Shown: positions 5,495 through 6,412 of the stretch, piece by piece
Numbering within the stretch: position 1 is the stretch's first letter
Layout: each line of letters opens with the position of its first letter
DNA from: Vulcanimicrobiota bacterium
GTDB lineage: Bacteria > Eremiobacterota > Eremiobacteria > Baltobacterales > Baltobacteraceae
Direction of reading: 5' to 3'
Assembly (NCBI GenBank): GCA_030042755.1
Contig: JASHZC010000195.1
Coordinates: 1-6,412, forward strand
DNA: 6,412 nucleotides
Position numbers and translations under genes: made by a program
The notes under the pieces: generated by a model
Databases searched by the model: none
The model's input: only the letters and a program-made list of their open reading frames with translations
Told to the model about the DNA's origin: nothing

Positions 5495-6412
5495 TCAGGA
5501 TAGCGCGCTGGAAATTCGTGCCTCGAGCACCGCTTTCTCGGCACGGATCTGGTCGGTTTCGATCGCGGTGAGCGCGCTCGCAACCGCCGACGCCACGCGC
5601 TCGATCGCCTCGTCGATGTCCGGTGGCATTTGCTCGCCATTTTCTCGCTGACCGACGGAAAGCACGCCGATCAGGCGGCCGGATAGGTACATCGGATACA
5701 GCCGATCGCCCGAAAACGCGGTCCGCGTACCGTGAATCTGCAACGCCTCGCGATGGGCGCGCAGCTCGACGAACGCAAGATCGTTTTCGTCGATCCTCGC
5801 GGCCGCGGATGAATATGTCGATTCGGCGCAGTCGAGGTTGCGTCCAGATGCGAGGTAGACGGCCGCACCTTGAACGCGGCCGAATCGCTCGAGGGCTTGT
5901 ACCGTGTCGCGAATCAGTGGTGCCTGCGCCGTGAAAAACTGGACCGTCGTCGCAAAGCGTCGAAGCGCCGTTTCCTGCTGGTGACGAGCGCGGAACAGCA
6001 CGCTATCGACAAACCGATCGACGCGATAATGCAAGAGTCGAGCACCGACGATTACGCCTAAGGCGATGATAAATTGCAGCGCGATGCCTTCGACGCGGGT
6101 AAGCTCGTTGAGGTACCGCTCTGCCGCGAACTCCATTGCTGCAAGTGCGACCAGCACTAACGCGGAGGTGAGCGCGTAGACGATCGTGCGGTTTAGGACG
6201 AAGGTGACGTCGAAGACGCGATGCCGCAGGATCGAATACGCCACGGCGAGCGGCACGAGAACGATCGCCGCATTCGCATACAGTATGAAGAGTACGAAAT
6301 CGCCGGTGTGATGAAACACGATCATATTGACCGCGTACCCCACGCCGCCGATCATCATCGACGCGAATACGATGCCCACGCGAGCTCGATCGTCCGCCTT
6401 GGCGTTGCGAAG
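5495..6412 (-). CDS. Membrane sensor protein with GAF-like domain, 5'-truncated, no output domain
   Basis: These are the last 305 residues of an integral-membrane sensor. The frame is open to the right edge, so the N-terminus is missing. The visible part begins with a charged A-x-x-D-R-A-R segment, then has about four hydrophobic membrane spans (roughly 12-33, 39-62, 76-96 and 108-125). Between spans two and three is the V-P-L-A-V-A-Y-S-I-L-R-H-R-V-F-D-V-T-F-V-L-N-R-T signature seen in many bacterial histidine-kinase and cyclase sensor regions. After the last span, H-Y-R-V-D-R-F-V-D-S-V-L-F (128-140) leads into a GAF-like domain (about 150-283), with Y-P-M-Y-L-S-G-R-L-I-G-V-L-S-V-G (239-254) as its core strand pair. 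A short coiled-coil-like helix (284-302) ends the protein at TGA 5495-5497. No HisKA, HATPase, GGDEF, PP2C or receiver domain follows. Either the protein signals through a partner, or an output domain was lost. An N-terminal sensory domain may lie outside the window. Confidence 0.8.
   Translation of the reverse strand, partial: LRNAKADDRARVGIVFASMMIGGVGYAVNMIVFHHTGDFVLFILYANAAIVLVPLAVAYSILRHRVFDVTFVLNRTIVYALTSALVLVALAAMEFAAERYLNELTRVEGIALQFIIALGVIVGARLLHYRVDRFVDSVLFRARHQQETALRRFATTVQFFTAQAPLIRDTVQALERFGRVQGAAVYLASGRNLDCAESTYSSAAARIDENDLAFVELRAHREALQIHGTRTAFSGDRLYPMYLSGRLIGVLSVGQRENGEQMPPDIDEAIERVASAVASALTAIETDQIRAEKAVLEARISSALS

Noticed and set aside
1..6412. CRISPR arrays, tRNA/rRNA genes, insertion-sequence ends, phage genes
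   Set aside because: None was seen on reading both strands. The window is ordinary chromosomal coding sequence apart from the operator pair.

Overview
The window looks like a piece of a moderately GC-rich (about 57-59% by eye), gene-dense bacterial chromosome. There is no sign of phage, plasmid, insertion sequence, CRISPR or RNA genes. The style of the membrane/GAF sensor at the right edge, the soil-type enzyme set and the very tight gene packing recall uncultivated soil lineages such as Eremiobacterota (WPS-2). That placement is an impression only and could not be tested.

Layout. Positions 2-733 (+) hold the 3' part of a peptide/nickel-type ABC transporter substrate-binding protein. Every other gene lies on the minus strand. 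Reading leftward from the right edge: a 5'-truncated integral-membrane sensor with a GAF-like domain (6412-5495); a two-gene unit of a type II HAD dehalogenase-like hydrolase (5375-4683) and a 92-aa stand-alone domain resembling the N-terminal head of ScoMcrA-type restriction enzymes (4683-4405); then a promoter flanked by two 21-bp dyad repeats (4325-4375). That promoter leads a five-gene run: atypical SDR oxidoreductase (4305-3403), an unrecognised 173-aa helical protein (3390-2869), a GNAT acetyltransferase (2869-2321), an XRE-cupin regulator (2281-1685) and an enolase-superfamily epimerase/racemase of the dipeptide epimerase/DgcA type (1685-681). The epimerase overlaps the end of the transporter gene tail-to-tail by 53 bp.

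How the parts may fit. Three minus-strand junctions (1685, 2869, 4683) are one-base TAATG stop/start overlaps, and the other gaps inside the five-gene run are 12 and about 39 nt. This implies co-transcription and translational coupling. A peptide-binding transporter protein beside a dipeptide or N-acyl-amino-acid epimerase and a small-molecule-sensing XRE-cupin regulator suggests uptake and stereochemical processing of peptides or modified amino acids. The acetyltransferase in the same run makes an N-acetyl-amino-acid route conceivable. This is inference, because no substrate can be read from the sequence.

The most distinctive non-coding signal is the pair of matching 21-bp dyads set 30 bp apart, one over the -35 element and one over the -10/start region of the five-gene operon. 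It looks like a tandem repressor operator. Its regulator is not obviously encoded next to it.
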